Below are positions 1-9,080 of a stretch of DNA of 50,680 nt, piece by piece. The notes under the pieces are model-generated. The model searched no databases. It was given only the letters and a program-made list of their open reading frames with translations, and was not told the origin of the DNA. The position numbers and the translations under genes are program-made. Each line of letters begins with the position of its first letter. The stretch's first letter is position 1. Source of the DNA: a virus; IMG/VR virus record IMGVR_UViG_3300044633_001173, positions 1 through 50,680 of that record; one strand, 5' to 3'.

Positions 1-44
1 ACTCTTTCAGCTCTTTCTTTTGTTGAGTATTTATAACTTTTCAT
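1..44 (-). CDS. 5' end of a leftward gene cut by the window edge
   Basis: On the minus strand an ATG at 44 opens a frame (MKSYKYSTKERAER...) that stays open to base 1. Fourteen codons are visible, too few to assign a function. The case for a real gene is the TATTTATA octamer at 65..58, 13 nt upstream of the ATG, the same element that precedes most other genes here, and the divergent arrangement with the gene at 96. It could still be chance. Confidence 0.45.
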   Translation of the reverse strand, partial: MKSYKYSTKERAER

Positions 45-68
45 TACGGCTTTTACCTATAAATACTC
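25..68. repeat. 11-bp inverted repeat between divergent genes
   Basis: GAGTATTTATA at 25-35 is repeated in inverse as TATAAATACTC at 58-68. The right arm is the promoter-like octamer for the leftward gene. The left arm lies inside the first codons of that gene. Together with the rightward copy at 78-85 this puts three octamers within 60 bp. Confidence 0.6.
58..65 (-). promoter_or_regulatory. TATTTATA late-promoter-like element (leftward)
   Basis: Coding-strand TATTTATA followed by GG, 13 nt before the leftward ATG at 44. The same GTATTTATAGG string precedes the gene at 10900. Confidence 0.5.
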
Positions 69-77
69 CAATTAAAG

Positions 78-85
78 TATTTATC
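78..85 (+). promoter_or_regulatory. TATTTATC late-promoter-like element
   Basis: TATTTATC ends 10 nt before the ATG at 96 of the fibre-like gene. No Shine-Dalgarno sequence lies between them. It matches the octamer seen before other structural genes. Confidence 0.5.
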
Positions 86-95
86 ATAAAAAAGT

Positions 96-3000
96 ATGCC
101 AACTCAGAATCTTAATTCATTTTATTATCCAAGATATAAGTCAATTTTGAACTTTGGTCAGTATTTTGATTTGACATTAGCTTCAGATGAAAGAGACTAT
201 AATGAGGAGGTTGTCTTTTCAAACTTGTTAATTGCCGAAAATGACGGTAATAGATTACCAATCAATATTGACTTATCTTCCCAAAGTTGTTCACAACAAT
301 TCGTTATTGATTTTGGTCAGTATTATAGTGCAAATACTTTAGTTTCTAAAAATTATTACAACCCAAACAATGAAGATTTGTCTTGTTATTCGGCCTTTAC
401 AGGATTGTGTGATGTTGGATTAGTTGGGACTGATAATGGTTTATATACTGAAATGTCAGGTGAGACTTTATATTATTCTATGGGTATTAGAAATGACTAT
501 AAGTTTCACCCACATTATTACGATAGAAGATTTAAAATGCACCCCGTCACTGGTTATACATCTTCACCCAATCAAGTATTTAGTGGTAGACCAAAAAATG
601 TTATTTACAATATTGATTCTGAATATAGTAATTTTGTTGGGTATTACGAAGAACTTTATGGTGGGTTTTATCAAGGGTTTTACAAATTATTTGGGTTTGA
701 CTATGAGGTTTTTCCTGAAAGGGTTAACAAAGGTTGGACGGTAGAAACTTTAATAAAACCAAGAAACATAAACCAACATTCAATATTAAGTGGTCAGACA
801 TACTTAAATAACATTTACAGTGGAAACTCTGGTACTTTTTTCTATTTTGGTACTCGAGCAGAAAATAAGTATTATCATTTTGCATCTGGTAGTCCGGAGT
901 CCGATTCAGGTTACACCAGAACATTTACATCAGGTTTGACAGAAATTTCAACATGCGCTTGCAGTAATACAGGTGTCACAAATTCGGAGTGTCATTATGT
1001 ATACCCAAAAAGTGCAACTACCGCATATCACAACACAGGTTGTGGGTGTGGTGCATGTACCGAACAAATACCTGTAGAACCATTAGACCCTAAATTTGAT
1101 GTGGTATCAAACGCATTATCTTTAAGGTTAAGTGGTTGCCCCTCAAATCCAAGAATTTGTGTAAAATACATCAAGATTACAGGTGACTGTATAACAACAG
1201 GGTCTTGTGAAACAACAGGTGTGACTTTCCAAACTGGATATACTATAACTGAAGTTTGTACCGAACCAATATACGATGTGTGTGACTACGTATGTACAGC
1301 AATAACTCAAGATAGATGGGTAATGGTAAGTACTGTATTTGAGAGGTACACATCTATGGAGGATTGTGATTTACTAAATTTAGGGGGGTTGAATGATTTA
1401 AGGGTTGAAACTTATCAGTCTTCTATAAATGGTACGACCTATAATTTGATTATGCCTCCTGAGACACACTCTGGAGGAACAAAAGAAAATAAGGTATTCA
1501 AAGTAAGATTCGATAATAAATGGTTTGATGAAACATGGTATAGACTAGGTAGGCTAAAAATTTACGCTAATGGTTATTTATTTTTAATAATTGAGAATTT
1601 TGAGGAGATAATCCCAAGAGAGCTTAATACCGAAAAAGAAAAACAAATAGGTGTTCCTTTTAACATTTCATTTGGTGGAGGCACTCAAGGATTACATGAC
1701 CATTTGATTTTTTCTTCAAGTACTTTACCATACGGACCGTACCAACAAGACCCCGAGTTGTTTCCAAATAATATTTTATCCGCAACAACATACAGTGGAT
1801 TAAGTACTGACATACTTTTGGAGCAAAATTTTGGTGGAACTTTTATGGGTGGAATTTCACAATTAAGAATGTATACTGAACCATTAGGTTCACCTTCAAT
1901 TCAACATAACTTCAGAATTTTAGAACAACAATATCAACTTTTTAATTACTGGTGTCCTAATTGTTTAACTCCGACAACTCCAACACCTACTCCAACACCT
2001 ACTCCAACACCAACTGCAACACCGACATCAACACCAACTGCGACACCAACTGCGACACCTACACCTACCGCAACACCAACTGCAACGCCAACTGCGACAC
2101 CAATACCTGCAACACCGACACCTACACCTACCGCAACACCAACTGCAACTCCAATACCTGCTACACCTACACCAACCACTACTCCAACATCAACTCCAAC
2201 CCCTACACCAACTGAGACGCCTACACCAACCGCAACACCAACACCTACACCAACTATTAGTGTTTTAGAGCTTAGTGTAGAAAACCTTGATGCAAACCAA
2301 AACTATGTAATTACAGGTACCACAATAAACGGAGTTGGAGTAACTTATTTAGGTTTAGCTCCATTCCCGTTGTCTGGTAACACACAGTTTAACAGCTCTG
2401 GTGTTTTTACCTCAAATGAATCAAACCCAATGACTATCAATGTTGGTTTAAATAGTCCTATTTTTGTTTCAGGTATGTACATCGAAATTTACCAACCTTC
2501 TTTGGGTCTGATAACAGAAAATGTTAACATTTCTAGTGGTGTGGTTAGTTCGGGACCATATAATTTATTTATAGATGAATTATTAAGTATTATTTTATTT
2601 TCGCCAGCCACTACACCTACACCTACACCAACTGCAACACCAATACCTCCAACACCTACACCTACGTCAACCCCAACCGCAACACCATTAGCACCAACTC
2701 CTACGCCGACTCCTACACCAACAGTCGCCCCATCATCAACTTTTACTATGCGTTTGTTTGAACTTGGGGAAGATGTTATACTTTCAGGTACTGGTACTTT
2801 TGATACTACTAATTTAACTTCCTCATTCACTGGTACTTTACTTGGTTCGGTCAGACCTAATAACTCTAATTTCTTTTGTGGGGAAGGTAATGTTACACCA
2901 CTTTCTTCAAGTGCATATGGAGGACCAACATTAACTATACCTAGTAATTTTGGTTTAGGAGCATTGACACAGGCAAACACAGGAAATGGTGTTGCGGTGG

Positions 3001-3191
3001 GTATCCAAACTATTGCAGCAAGTAATTATTTAATATTACCAACTGGTTACGTTTCAAATTCAACATTAACAACACAGTCGACTTTCACATCTAAAACATT
3101 ATCACTTTTGGGTGCTACCGTAGGGACATATACTTATAGTTGGGGAACTGGTCCAAACGTTGGGATTCTGACCTTGATTGTTGGGCCATAA
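96..3191 (+). CDS. Fibre-like structural protein with LamG-like domain and Thr-Pro linkers
   Basis: A 1031-aa protein, probably a virion fibre or other surface-exposed adhesin. Residues 1 to about 620 are a large Tyr/Gly-rich region that includes a Cys-rich stretch (about 285-400). This region ends in a segment that reads like a concanavalin/LamG fold (YANGYLFLI, a glycine turn, then GGISQLRMY). Two Thr-Pro-rich linkers follow (residues 625-720 and 839-876), separated by a beta-rich domain of about 115 aa. The C-terminal 150 aa form another beta-rich module ending [10 protein letters not shown]. Modules joined by Thr-Pro stalks are typical of surface glycan-binding proteins, so binding to a host polysaccharide is inferred. 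There is no signal peptide or membrane helix. A late-type octamer lies at 78-85. Family membership cannot be proved by eye. Confidence 0.7.
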   Translation: MPTQNLNSFYYPRYKSILNFGQYFDLTLASDERDYNEEVVFSNLLIAENDGNRLPINIDLSSQSCSQQFVIDFGQYYSANTLVSKNYYNPNNEDLSCYSAFTGLCDVGLVGTDNGLYTEMSGETLYYSMGIRNDYKFHPHYYDRRFKMHPVTGYTSSPNQVFSGRPKNVIYNIDSEYSNFVGYYEELYGGFYQGFYKLFGFDYEVFPERVNKGWTVETLIKPRNINQHSILSGQTYLNNIYSGNSGTFFYFGTRAENKYYHFASGSPESDSGYTRTFTSGLTEISTCACSNTGVTNSECHYVYPKSATTAYHNTGCGCGACTEQIPVEPLDPKFDVVSNALSLRLSGCPSNPRICVKYIKITGDCITTGSCETTGVTFQTGYTITEVCTEPIYDVCDYVCTAITQDRWVMVSTVFERYTSMEDCDLLNLGGLNDLRVETYQSSINGTTYNLIMPPETHSGGTKENKVFKVRFDNKWFDETWYRLGRLKIYANGYLFLIIENFEEIIPRELNTEKEKQIGVPFNISFGGGTQGLHDHLIFSSSTLPYGPYQQDPELFPNNILSATTYSGLSTDILLEQNFGGTFMGGISQLRMYTEPLGSPSIQHNFRILEQQYQLFNYWCPNCLTPTTPTPTPTPTPTPTATPTSTPTATPTATPTPTATPTATPTATPIPATPTPTPTATPTATPIPATPTPTTTPTSTPTPTPTETPTPTATPTPTPTISVLELSVENLDANQNYVITGTTINGVGVTYLGLAPFPLSGNTQFNSSGVFTSNESNPMTINVGLNSPIFVSGMYIEIYQPSLGLITENVNISSGVVSSGPYNLFIDELLSIILFSPATTPTPTPTATPIPPTPTPTSTPTATPLAPTPTPTPTPTVAPSSTFTMRLFELGEDVILSGTGTFDTTNLTSSFTGTLLGSVRPNNSNFFCGEGNVTPLSSSAYGGPTLTIPSNFGLGALTQANTGNGVAVGIQTIAASNYLILPTGYVSNSTLTTQSTFTSKTLSLLGATVGTYTYSWGTGPNVGILTLIVGP
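1968..2255 (+). repeat. Thr-Pro hexanucleotide repeat tract 1
   Basis: About 96 codons alternating Thr and Pro with scattered Ala, built from degenerate hexamers such as ACACCT and dodecamers such as CCAACTGCGACA. All four Thr and several Pro codons are used, so the tract is old or selected at protein level. Such tracts can lengthen or shorten by slippage in steps of 6 or 12 nt without a frameshift. Confidence 0.85.
2610..2723 (+). repeat. Thr-Pro hexanucleotide repeat tract 2
   Basis: A second, shorter Thr-Pro/Ala-Pro linker of about 38 codons in the same gene. It joins the middle beta-rich domain to the C-terminal module and has the same hexamer style as the first tract, which suggests duplication of a linker-plus-domain unit. 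Confidence 0.85.
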
Positions 3192-3214
3192 CTAATTTAT
3201 TAAAATTAATAAAC

Positions 3215-3568
3215 ATGGAATTTTTTATTAATAAAGACTCATTATTACCAATACTGAAAATGGATGTAGTTTTTGACGGTAGGACTGATTCTGCAAAAGA
3301 ATTTTACTCAATCCTTGACAATGCAAGAATTAGATTTTCAATGACTTTGGAAAGTAATGGTGCACAAAAAATATCCATGAAAAATGCATATTTAGTTGAA
3401 AAAGATAAGTCAAATCCAGATTCACCTCAAGAATATTACATCTACTACAAATGGTCACCAAATGATACTAATAGGGTTGGTAGGTATAAAGGTGAGTTTT
3501 CTATTACTTTGGACAACGGTGAATTAATCACACCAATCAGAGAAAATCTTTATATCAACATTATTTGA
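3215..3568 (+). CDS. Small beta-sandwich protein resembling BppU N-terminal domain
   Basis: A 117-aa protein. The ATG at 3215 is chosen over an in-frame ATG at 3140, which would overlap the end of the upstream gene by 52 nt. The sequence pattern (an unusual Asp-Gly opening, then IRFSMTLESNG, IYYKWSPNDTNRVGRYKGEF, TLDNGELITP) follows the layout of the N-terminal domain of siphophage upper-baseplate proteins (BppU/DUF2479 type): a beta-sandwich with a G-x-Y-x-x-E-F strand and a closing dG-x-x-x-x-P strand. A role as a baseplate or fibre-anchoring subunit fits its place right after the fibre-like gene. The assignment is from pattern only. It ends in TGA. Confidence 0.6.
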   Translation: MEFFINKDSLLPILKMDVVFDGRTDSAKEFYSILDNARIRFSMTLESNGAQKISMKNAYLVEKDKSNPDSPQEYYIYYKWSPNDTNRVGRYKGEFSITLDNGELITPIRENLYINII

Positions 3569-3595
3569 CATTAACACAACTCATTTTTATATTTA
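3564..3595 (+). promoter_or_regulatory. Bacteroidota-type promoter before DNA polymerase
   Basis: TTTG at 3564-3567, a 20-nt spacer and TATATTTA at 3588-3595 match the Bacteroidota housekeeping layout (TTTG at -33, TAnnTTTG at -7) except for the last base. The -7 part also contains the TATTTAT core (3590-3596). It would give a leader of roughly 60 nt before the polymerase ATG at 3659. Confidence 0.5.
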
Positions 3596-3610
3596 TCAAA
3601 GAAGGGAAAC

Positions 3611-3626
3611 CACGACTTAGTTCGTG
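3611..3626 (+). promoter_or_regulatory. Leader hairpin upstream of DNA polymerase
   Basis: CACGA (3611-3615) pairs with TCGTG (3622-3626) around a 6-nt loop, in the roughly 60-nt leader and 32 nt before the start. T4 gp43 represses its own translation by binding a hairpin in its mRNA leader. A similar role here is conjecture. The stem is only 5 bp. Confidence 0.3.
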
Positions 3627-3658
3627 AGAACAATAACCCAAAATTAAAAATATAAAAT

Positions 3659-6487
3659 ATGGTTCCACAAGAAGAAATTGAACGCTTCCTATTAGGCGAA
3701 GACGACGAAAAATATATCGTATCACTCGAATACGATTATAAATCCTCAAAGATTTATAAAGTAATTCAAGACCCCGTTAAGGGCAAATTGTTACGCCCCG
3801 ACACATTTATTCCATTTGCTTGGGTTGGTGACTTGAAAGGTAAAAACTTTTACAAGAATGACAAACACGCACAAAAACGTGCGATGAGTGAAAATGGTAT
3901 TATCATAGAAAAACTCGATACTCACGATGATGAACGTTTAGAAAATGGATTAAAGTATTTGGTTAAAACAACAAAGTCATATTCCAACCTTGTAAACTTC
4001 TTTAAGGGTGGTGGATTAGACCCGTGGGGTAGAGATAATACAGACTCAATTCAAATATTATCACCTGTCGAACAATACTTAATTCAAAAAAGTAAAAGAT
4101 TATTCAAAGGTTTTGACGAATACGATGAAATCCACAGGTTTGTATTCGATATCGAGACCACAGGTCTTGACCCCAAAACAAGTAAAATATTCTTGATAGG
4201 GATGAAAGACAATCGTGGTTTTCTAAAATTATTATCAGCACAAAATGAAGATGAAGAACGACAAATGATTGTCGACTTCTTTAAAACTATTGATGACTTA
4301 AAACCATCTTTGATTGGTGGCTACAACTCGGCATTCTTTGACTTTCCGTTTATTTTGAAAAGAGCTGAGATATTAAAAGTTAATATCAAAAAAATCTGTA
4401 AGACCTTACATCCTGATTATACATTGAAACAAAAAGATGGTATCTTAAAGTTGGCAAACGAAATGGAACCATACGTTCAGACTCAGATGTGGGGATATAA
4501 TATTGTGGATATTGCACATGCTGTTCGTAGAGCACAAGCAATCAACTCAGATATTAAGAGTTGGTCTTTGAAGTATATTACCAAATTTATTGAAGCAGAA
4601 AAACCAAATCGTGTTTATGTTGAAGGTGATAAGATTGGTAAAATCTATTTCGATAATTTTGAATATTGGATGAACAAAGAAAACGGAGCTTACAAAAAAG
4701 TTGGGTTCGATTCAAAAATAGATGAGGTATGTAAAAGAAGAGATGATGTTTATAAATTAGTTACAGGTTCAAAGATTATCGAAGACTACTTGGATGATGA
4801 CCTTTATGAAACGATGGTTGTTGATGAGCAGTTTAACCAAGCAAACTTCTTGTTGTCTAAACTTGTACCAACAACCTATGAAAGACTTTCAACGATGGGA
4901 ACCGCAACGTTATGGAAAATGATTATGTCCGCGTGGTCATATAAACATAACTTGGCGTTACCAAGAAAATTAGAGAAAAGAAAGTTTACAGGAGGTCTTT
5001 CTCGTTTGGTTCAGGTTGGGTTCTCTAAGAACGTATTGAAACTTGACTACTCTTCACTATACCCATCTATTCAGTTGGTTCACGACGTATTCCCTAAATG
5101 TGACGTAACAGGAGCAATGAAGAGTATGTTAAAGTATTTCCGCGATACTCGTATCAAATACAAGAACTTAGCGAGCGAATATAAGTCTATTGACCCGAAA
5201 CTTGCAATTTCTTATGACCGAAAACAATTACCAATTAAAATCTTCATTAACGCATTCTTTGGTTCATTATCCGCACCACAAGTATTTCCGTGGGGTGATA
5301 TTGATATGGGTGAACAAATTACTTGTACAGGTAGACAATATCTAAGACAGATGATTATGTTCTTTATGAAAAGAGGATACGTTCCACTTGTAATGGACAC
5401 GGATGGTGTAAACTTCGAAACCCCACAAGATAGGGAGACATATAAGTATATTGGAAAGGGGTTGAATGGATTGGTTAAAGAAGGTAAAGAATATGTTGGC
5501 GCCGAAGCAGATGTTGCCGAATACAACGATTTATTTTTACGAGGTGAAATGGGATTAGATATCGACGGTGTTTGGCCTTCAACTATAAACGTAGCTCGTA
5601 AGAACTATGCACTTCTTACTGACAAGGGTAAAGTAAAACTTACCGGTAATACGATTAAATCTAAAAAACTTCAAACATATGTTGCTGAGTTTTTGGACAC
5701 AGGACTTCGAATGTTATTGGATGGTAAGGGTGGTGAGTTCTTGGACTTCTACTATGAATATGTAGACAAACTCTATAACAGACAAATTCCTTTGGCTAAG
5801 ATTGCGAACAAAGCACGTGTTAAACAATCAATAGATGACTATAAAGTTCACATTACAAAAACCACAAAGGCAGGTAATATGATGTCCCGACAAGCTCACA
5901 TGGAACTTTTAATTAAAGAAGGTAAAAATCCAGGTCTTGGTGATACAATCTTTTATGTAAATAATGGTGAGAAAAAATCACATGGTGATGTTCAAAAGAA
6001 AAAAGATGAATTGGTTTTAAATTGTTATATGATTGACGAACGTGATATTGAATTAAATCCAGATTTATTGGGTGAGTATAATGTTCCGAGATATTTGGCG
6101 GCATTTAATAAAAGAATCGAACCGTTACTTGTTGTTTATAAACCTGAAATTAGAGAAGACATTTTAATTGAAAACCCAAAAGATAGACCTATCTTTACTA
6201 AAACACAAACTGAATTAGTGCGTGGTTATCCTATGAAAGAGGCTCACCAAGATACGTTAGAGGAAGTATTAACATTATCTGATACAGAATTAACGTTTTG
6301 GAAAAATGTAGGTATTGACCCTTACTATATGTATTTGGAAGGAACGGTCGATTTAGTAGACACTGAATGGGTTGAAAATAACAGAAGTCTAATGGAACAA
6401 TATGTCCAACAACAAAAGAAAGTAGATGCTGATGAGTATTACGAATTTGATGTTGATGGTGATTTGATGGCTCTTAGTTTCGACTAA
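3659..6487 (+). CDS. 43: Family B replicative DNA polymerase (T4 gp43-like)
   Basis: A 942-aa protein, close to T4 gp43 (898 aa). It has a 3'-5' proofreading exonuclease domain: Exo I FDIETTGLD with D164 and E166, and Exo II GGYNSAFFDFP with D228. The polymerase domain has motif A LDYSSLYPSIQ (D463), motif B KIFINAFFGS (K527, N531, G535) and motif C MDTDGVNF (D580, D582). In motif C the usual Ser after DTD is Gly583. It copies the phage genome with the gp32 and gp41 homologues encoded at 34649 and 38331. A Bacteroidota-like promoter and a roughly 60-nt leader with a small hairpin precede it. Its stop overlaps the stop of the convergent gene by 4 nt. Identity is certain; the effect of the motif C change is unknown. 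Confidence 0.97.
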   Translation: MVPQEEIERFLLGEDDEKYIVSLEYDYKSSKIYKVIQDPVKGKLLRPDTFIPFAWVGDLKGKNFYKNDKHAQKRAMSENGIIIEKLDTHDDERLENGLKYLVKTTKSYSNLVNFFKGGGLDPWGRDNTDSIQILSPVEQYLIQKSKRLFKGFDEYDEIHRFVFDIETTGLDPKTSKIFLIGMKDNRGFLKLLSAQNEDEERQMIVDFFKTIDDLKPSLIGGYNSAFFDFPFILKRAEILKVNIKKICKTLHPDYTLKQKDGILKLANEMEPYVQTQMWGYNIVDIAHAVRRAQAINSDIKSWSLKYITKFIEAEKPNRVYVEGDKIGKIYFDNFEYWMNKENGAYKKVGFDSKIDEVCKRRDDVYKLVTGSKIIEDYLDDDLYETMVVDEQFNQANFLLSKLVPTTYERLSTMGTATLWKMIMSAWSYKHNLALPRKLEKRKFTGGLSRLVQVGFSKNVLKLDYSSLYPSIQLVHDVFPKCDVTGAMKSMLKYFRDTRIKYKNLASEYKSIDPKLAISYDRKQLPIKIFINAFFGSLSAPQVFPWGDIDMGEQITCTGRQYLRQMIMFFMKRGYVPLVMDTDGVNFETPQDRETYKYIGKGLNGLVKEGKEYVGAEADVAEYNDLFLRGEMGLDIDGVWPSTINVARKNYALLTDKGKVKLTGNTIKSKKLQTYVAEFLDTGLRMLLDGKGGEFLDFYYEYVDKLYNRQIPLAKIANKARVKQSIDDYKVHITKTTKAGNMMSRQAHMELLIKEGKNPGLGDTIFYVNNGEKKSHGDVQKKKDELVLNCYMIDERDIELNPDLLGEYNVPRYLAAFNKRIEPLLVVYKPEIREDILIENPKDRPIFTKTQTELVRGYPMKEAHQDTLEEVLTLSDTELTFWKNVGIDPYYMYLEGTVDLVDTEWVENNRSLMEQYVQQQKKVDADEYYEFDVDGDLMALSFD

Positions 6488-6816
6488 GAGTTTTTCAATC
6501 CATCAGAAGATAAGATATACCAAAAACCATTAATATATTTAAACTCAACACAAGACCCTTTGTCTAACTCAACTTCATTAAATTCCTCATCAATCAAATT
6601 TTCTGAAAAAACTAAAACGTTAGTAAGAGACTTAACTACAACGTGGTCTGTGTTATTATGGTTCAAAGTTAATTTATGATTTTCATCTCCCTTATAAATT
6701 ATAACATATTCACCATTAGTTTCATAATCTTGATTGATTACTACCGCAGAATCAGAGGTTTCTATAGGAGTTCCATTAATAACTCTTAAGGATGGTATAG
6801 ATCTAAATACTGGCAT
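6484..6816 (-). CDS. Small beta-rich virion-type protein, function unknown
   Basis: A 110-aa leftward protein. It alternates polar and beta-branched residues (GEYVIIYKGDENHKLTLNHN...) and ends with GSCVEFKYINGFWYILSSDG, a pattern often seen at the ends of phage fibre and decoration proteins (a strand followed by G-x-W-x-I). No catalytic motif or membrane segment is visible. It lies 7 nt downstream of the gp13-like gene on the same strand, so it is probably co-transcribed with it and may be a head, neck or fibre component. Its TAG stop overlaps the polymerase stop by 4 nt. Confidence 0.6.
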   Translation of the reverse strand: MPVFRSIPSLRVINGTPIETSDSAVVINQDYETNGEYVIIYKGDENHKLTLNHNNTDHVVVKSLTNVLVFSENLIDEEFNEVELDKGSCVEFKYINGFWYILSSDGLKNS

Positions 6817-6823
6817 GAATAAA

Positions 6824-7942
6824 TTATATAACAGTATATGGACTTGTAAATGGTCTAAATTTCAAAGATTTGTTCATGTTTTCGGCTTGGATACCTTTTA
6901 TTTCCCATTGTTTTTCAGGTCTTAATCTTTCGAGTCTTGTTTTTAGTTCTTCCCATAGCATAGCTTTTTCATCTTTAGACTCAGTTTGTAAACTTTGGTA
7001 CTCAAGTGTAAGTTCAGAATCAGGTGTTTTAAGATTACCGCTGTACTTACCTCTAACTCTTGCTAAAGTTTCTTTACAATATGCAGTAAACCATCTTCTA
7101 ACCCAAGTTTGAGCCGGTGAATTAAGTTCATCCCATCTCATTTCATCAATAGGAACATCAGAAGGTAACTTAACTATATCGGGATTCGCCTTTAAACAAT
7201 TATCCCTATCAAAAGTATCATAATACCAATACCAAACTTTATACTCTTGGAAATTAATATTTCCAAAATCGAATCTTCCGCCTGGTACGTTCATAAGATG
7301 AAGTGCCTTTTTTCCTTCAGGTAATGCTGTAATTCTATAAGTAAGGTCACCTGTAATGATTCTTCTTTTGATGTTAATATCCGACATTCTTAAAAGTATG
7401 TCAAACGCCGGTGTTATAAAATAATTACCCGTTGTACCCATCTGTGAAAATCCGGCACCACCACCTAAACCAATACCACCAAATCCACCAAAACCTCCCA
7501 TGAATGGGTCAAAATATGCAGCATCCAATTCAGATCTTGTAAACCATAATAATTCATTTACTTCTCTACCCGCGGGGATTTCATATATTTGTTGACCTGC
7601 AACTAAATCTATATAGTCTTTTTTTAATACCCAATCACCGCCAGCCTGTAAACCGACAATTTTAGAATATGCGTAAGTATATTGTGTTTCCCAATCTAAT
7701 GATCTAGTAGTGAATGCTCTTGTAAGAGATTGTTCATCTAAATTAAGACCATATAGTGAGGACCACTGACTTTCAATCAACCAATCATTAACATGTTGTG
7801 CGTAATCTTGAATAGAAAGTTCCAACAATGAATCCATCATTTCATCCTCCAATTCAACAGCACGTAAAGGGGCTCCTAAAAGATTTTTAATCCTTTTATA
7901 AAGTTTACTTCTTTCAGGCTCTGTGATTATTACTGTGGACAT
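6824..7942 (-). CDS. 13: Neck / head-completion protein (T4 gp13-like)
   Basis: A 372-aa protein. The N-terminus (KRIKNLLGAPLRAVELEDEM) matches the start of the T4 gp13 family, in which a short helix and an LGAP motif are followed by an acidic V-E-L/V-x-D-x-x stretch. A middle domain holds a conserved Ile-Pro-x-Gly-Arg segment (IYEIPAGREVNELLW) and a Gly-rich loop at about residues 147-165 (GGFGGFGGIGLGGGAG). The helical C-terminus (YCKETLARVRGKYSGNL, then a charged helix) also fits the family. gp13 sits at the portal-tail joint. The family is usually about 300 aa, so the Gly-rich insert explains part of the extra length. Two TATTTATA octamers lie upstream. The gp14- and gp15-like genes that normally follow it are found at 10900 and 11418 on the other strand. 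Confidence 0.7.
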   Translation of the reverse strand: MSTVIITEPERSKLYKRIKNLLGAPLRAVELEDEMMDSLLELSIQDYAQHVNDWLIESQWSSLYGLNLDEQSLTRAFTTRSLDWETQYTYAYSKIVGLQAGGDWVLKKDYIDLVAGQQIYEIPAGREVNELLWFTRSELDAAYFDPFMGGFGGFGGIGLGGGAGFSQMGTTGNYFITPAFDILLRMSDINIKRRIITGDLTYRITALPEGKKALHLMNVPGGRFDFGNINFQEYKVWYWYYDTFDRDNCLKANPDIVKLPSDVPIDEMRWDELNSPAQTWVRRWFTAYCKETLARVRGKYSGNLKTPDSELTLEYQSLQTESKDEKAMLWEELKTRLERLRPEKQWEIKGIQAENMNKSLKFRPFTSPYTVI

Positions 7943-7956
7943 AAGAATATTTTTTA

Positions 7957-7975
7957 TATAAATATCTTATAAATA
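7957..7975 (-). promoter_or_regulatory. Two TATTTATA late-promoter-like elements before gp13-like gene
   Basis: On the minus strand TATTTATA occurs at 7975..7968 and again at 7964..7957, the second 14 nt before the ATG at 7942. Tandem copies suggest a strong or duplicated start site for the neck gene. Confidence 0.6.
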
Positions 7976-7983
7976 AAAATCAA

Positions 7984-9069
7984 TTATGATTTTCTTTTTA
8001 TTTGTGTGGTATACAAATCATTGACGAATCCCCAATTCACTACTTTCCAAAAATTATTGATGTATTTATCTCTTTCATTTTTGTACTTCAGGTAGTATGC
8101 GTGCTCCCATAAATCTAAACCTAAAAGAGGATACCCCCCGTTTTTTTCAATGTCCATCAATGGGTTGTCTTGATTTGGTGTTGTGGTTATTTTTAACCCG
8201 TTTGTTTTAGTTAAAACTAACCAAACCCAACCAGAACCAAATCTGTTTTTTGCTTCTGATTCAAATTTTTCTTTAAACTTTTCGAATGAACCGAAATGTT
8301 TATCAATTTTACTTTTTATTGGGTCAGAGATTTCTTGTTTTTTAGGTGATAACATTTTCCAAAATAATGCGTGATTAAATGCCCCACCACCATTATTACG
8401 AACCTTTGTGTTGAATTTAGAAATTTTTATTATTATTTCTTCTAAATCTAAATCTTTGCCTGAAACTTTATCTAACTCTGCATTTAATTTTTCAACATAA
8501 CCCTTGTAGTGTTTATTGTAATGAGTTTTCATAGTCTCAGTATCAATAAACTTATTTAGGGAATCGAATTGGTAAGGTAATTTATCAACACTAATATGTT
8601 TGATTTCATTAATTATTTTTTGTTTGACCGTAGAGATTAAATCTAATTTAGTCTCAATCTCATTTATTTTTCTTTCAAACTTAGTGTATATAATATCTTC
8701 TAACTTTTTGTTATTTTTTTCAAAATTTTTTACATCTTTTCCCGCAGACGCATTAGCATCATCTTCATTTTTACCTCCTATATCTTTTCCTTTTTTTCTG
8801 TTCAACACAGTTCTTTGATATTCGTGTTGCCATTCATGGGATAAAGTTCTTAATATATCTCTGTTGAGTCTATCTTTTACTAATACCTTTAAAGTGCTTT
8901 TGTCGGTTCTGGACCCTGTAGTCATAGTCCCATATCTTTTATTAGTAAAGACAATACTAACATCACCCTTTAATGGGTATTCTCTTTTTAAAAAATTTAT
9001 AAACCTTTTAATAAGAAGTTCTTGGTCTGTCTTAGGTGTAATTCCTTTATATGATATTTCTACATTCAT
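7984..9069 (-). CDS. Fusion: HExxH metallopeptidase-like domain + Fe/Mn superoxide dismutase
   Basis: A 361-aa protein if the ATG at 9069 is used. A GTG at 9084, overlapping the helicase stop, would add 5 aa. Residues 1 to about 120 carry a zinc-metallopeptidase-like motif HEWQH (78-82) and, 20 aa on, EDDANASAG (102-110), the E-x-x-A-x-x-x-A pattern that often supplies the third zinc ligand. A charged coiled-coil-like linker (about 111-160) follows. The remaining 200 aa are a full Fe/Mn superoxide dismutase: THYNKHYKGY, GGGAFNHALFW, GSGWVWLVL, NQDNPLM and LDLWEHAYYLKY. The metal ligands H183, H233, D319 and H323 are present, as is the active-site Tyr191. Gln300 in NQD and Gly at the alternative Gln site point to the Mn-preferring type. 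It would convert superoxide to peroxide and oxygen. There is no signal peptide. Confidence 0.9.
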   Translation of the reverse strand: MNVEISYKGITPKTDQELLIKRFINFLKREYPLKGDVSIVFTNKRYGTMTTGSRTDKSTLKVLVKDRLNRDILRTLSHEWQHEYQRTVLNRKKGKDIGGKNEDDANASAGKDVKNFEKNNKKLEDIIYTKFERKINEIETKLDLISTVKQKIINEIKHISVDKLPYQFDSLNKFIDTETMKTHYNKHYKGYVEKLNAELDKVSGKDLDLEEIIIKISKFNTKVRNNGGGAFNHALFWKMLSPKKQEISDPIKSKIDKHFGSFEKFKEKFESEAKNRFGSGWVWLVLTKTNGLKITTTPNQDNPLMDIEKNGGYPLLGLDLWEHAYYLKYKNERDKYINNFWKVVNWGFVNDLYTTQIKRKS

Positions 9070-9072
9070 ATG

Positions 9073-9080
9073 TATAAATA
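9073..9080 (-). promoter_or_regulatory. TATTTATA element 3 nt before SOD-fusion ATG
   Basis: Minus-strand TATTTATA at 9080..9073 is followed by CAT and then the ATG at 9069. This supports the ATG over the upstream GTG and predicts an almost leaderless transcript for the SOD fusion, separate from the helicase transcript. Confidence 0.5.

Noticed and set aside
1946-2179. Minus-strand frame rich in Val-Gly repeats
   Set aside because: It is the reverse reading of the Thr-Pro hexamer tract and has no start signal; the plus-strand reading belongs to a long open gene.
3140-3214. Upstream in-frame ATG for the gene at 3215
   Set aside because: It overlaps the fibre-like gene by 52 nt and adds residues unlike the BppU-type start; the ATG at 3215 follows the upstream stop.
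7984-9069. SOD half explained as a misread of host DNA or contamination
   Set aside because: The frame is continuous with the phage-type N-domain, has the same base composition, and is tightly packed between phage genes.
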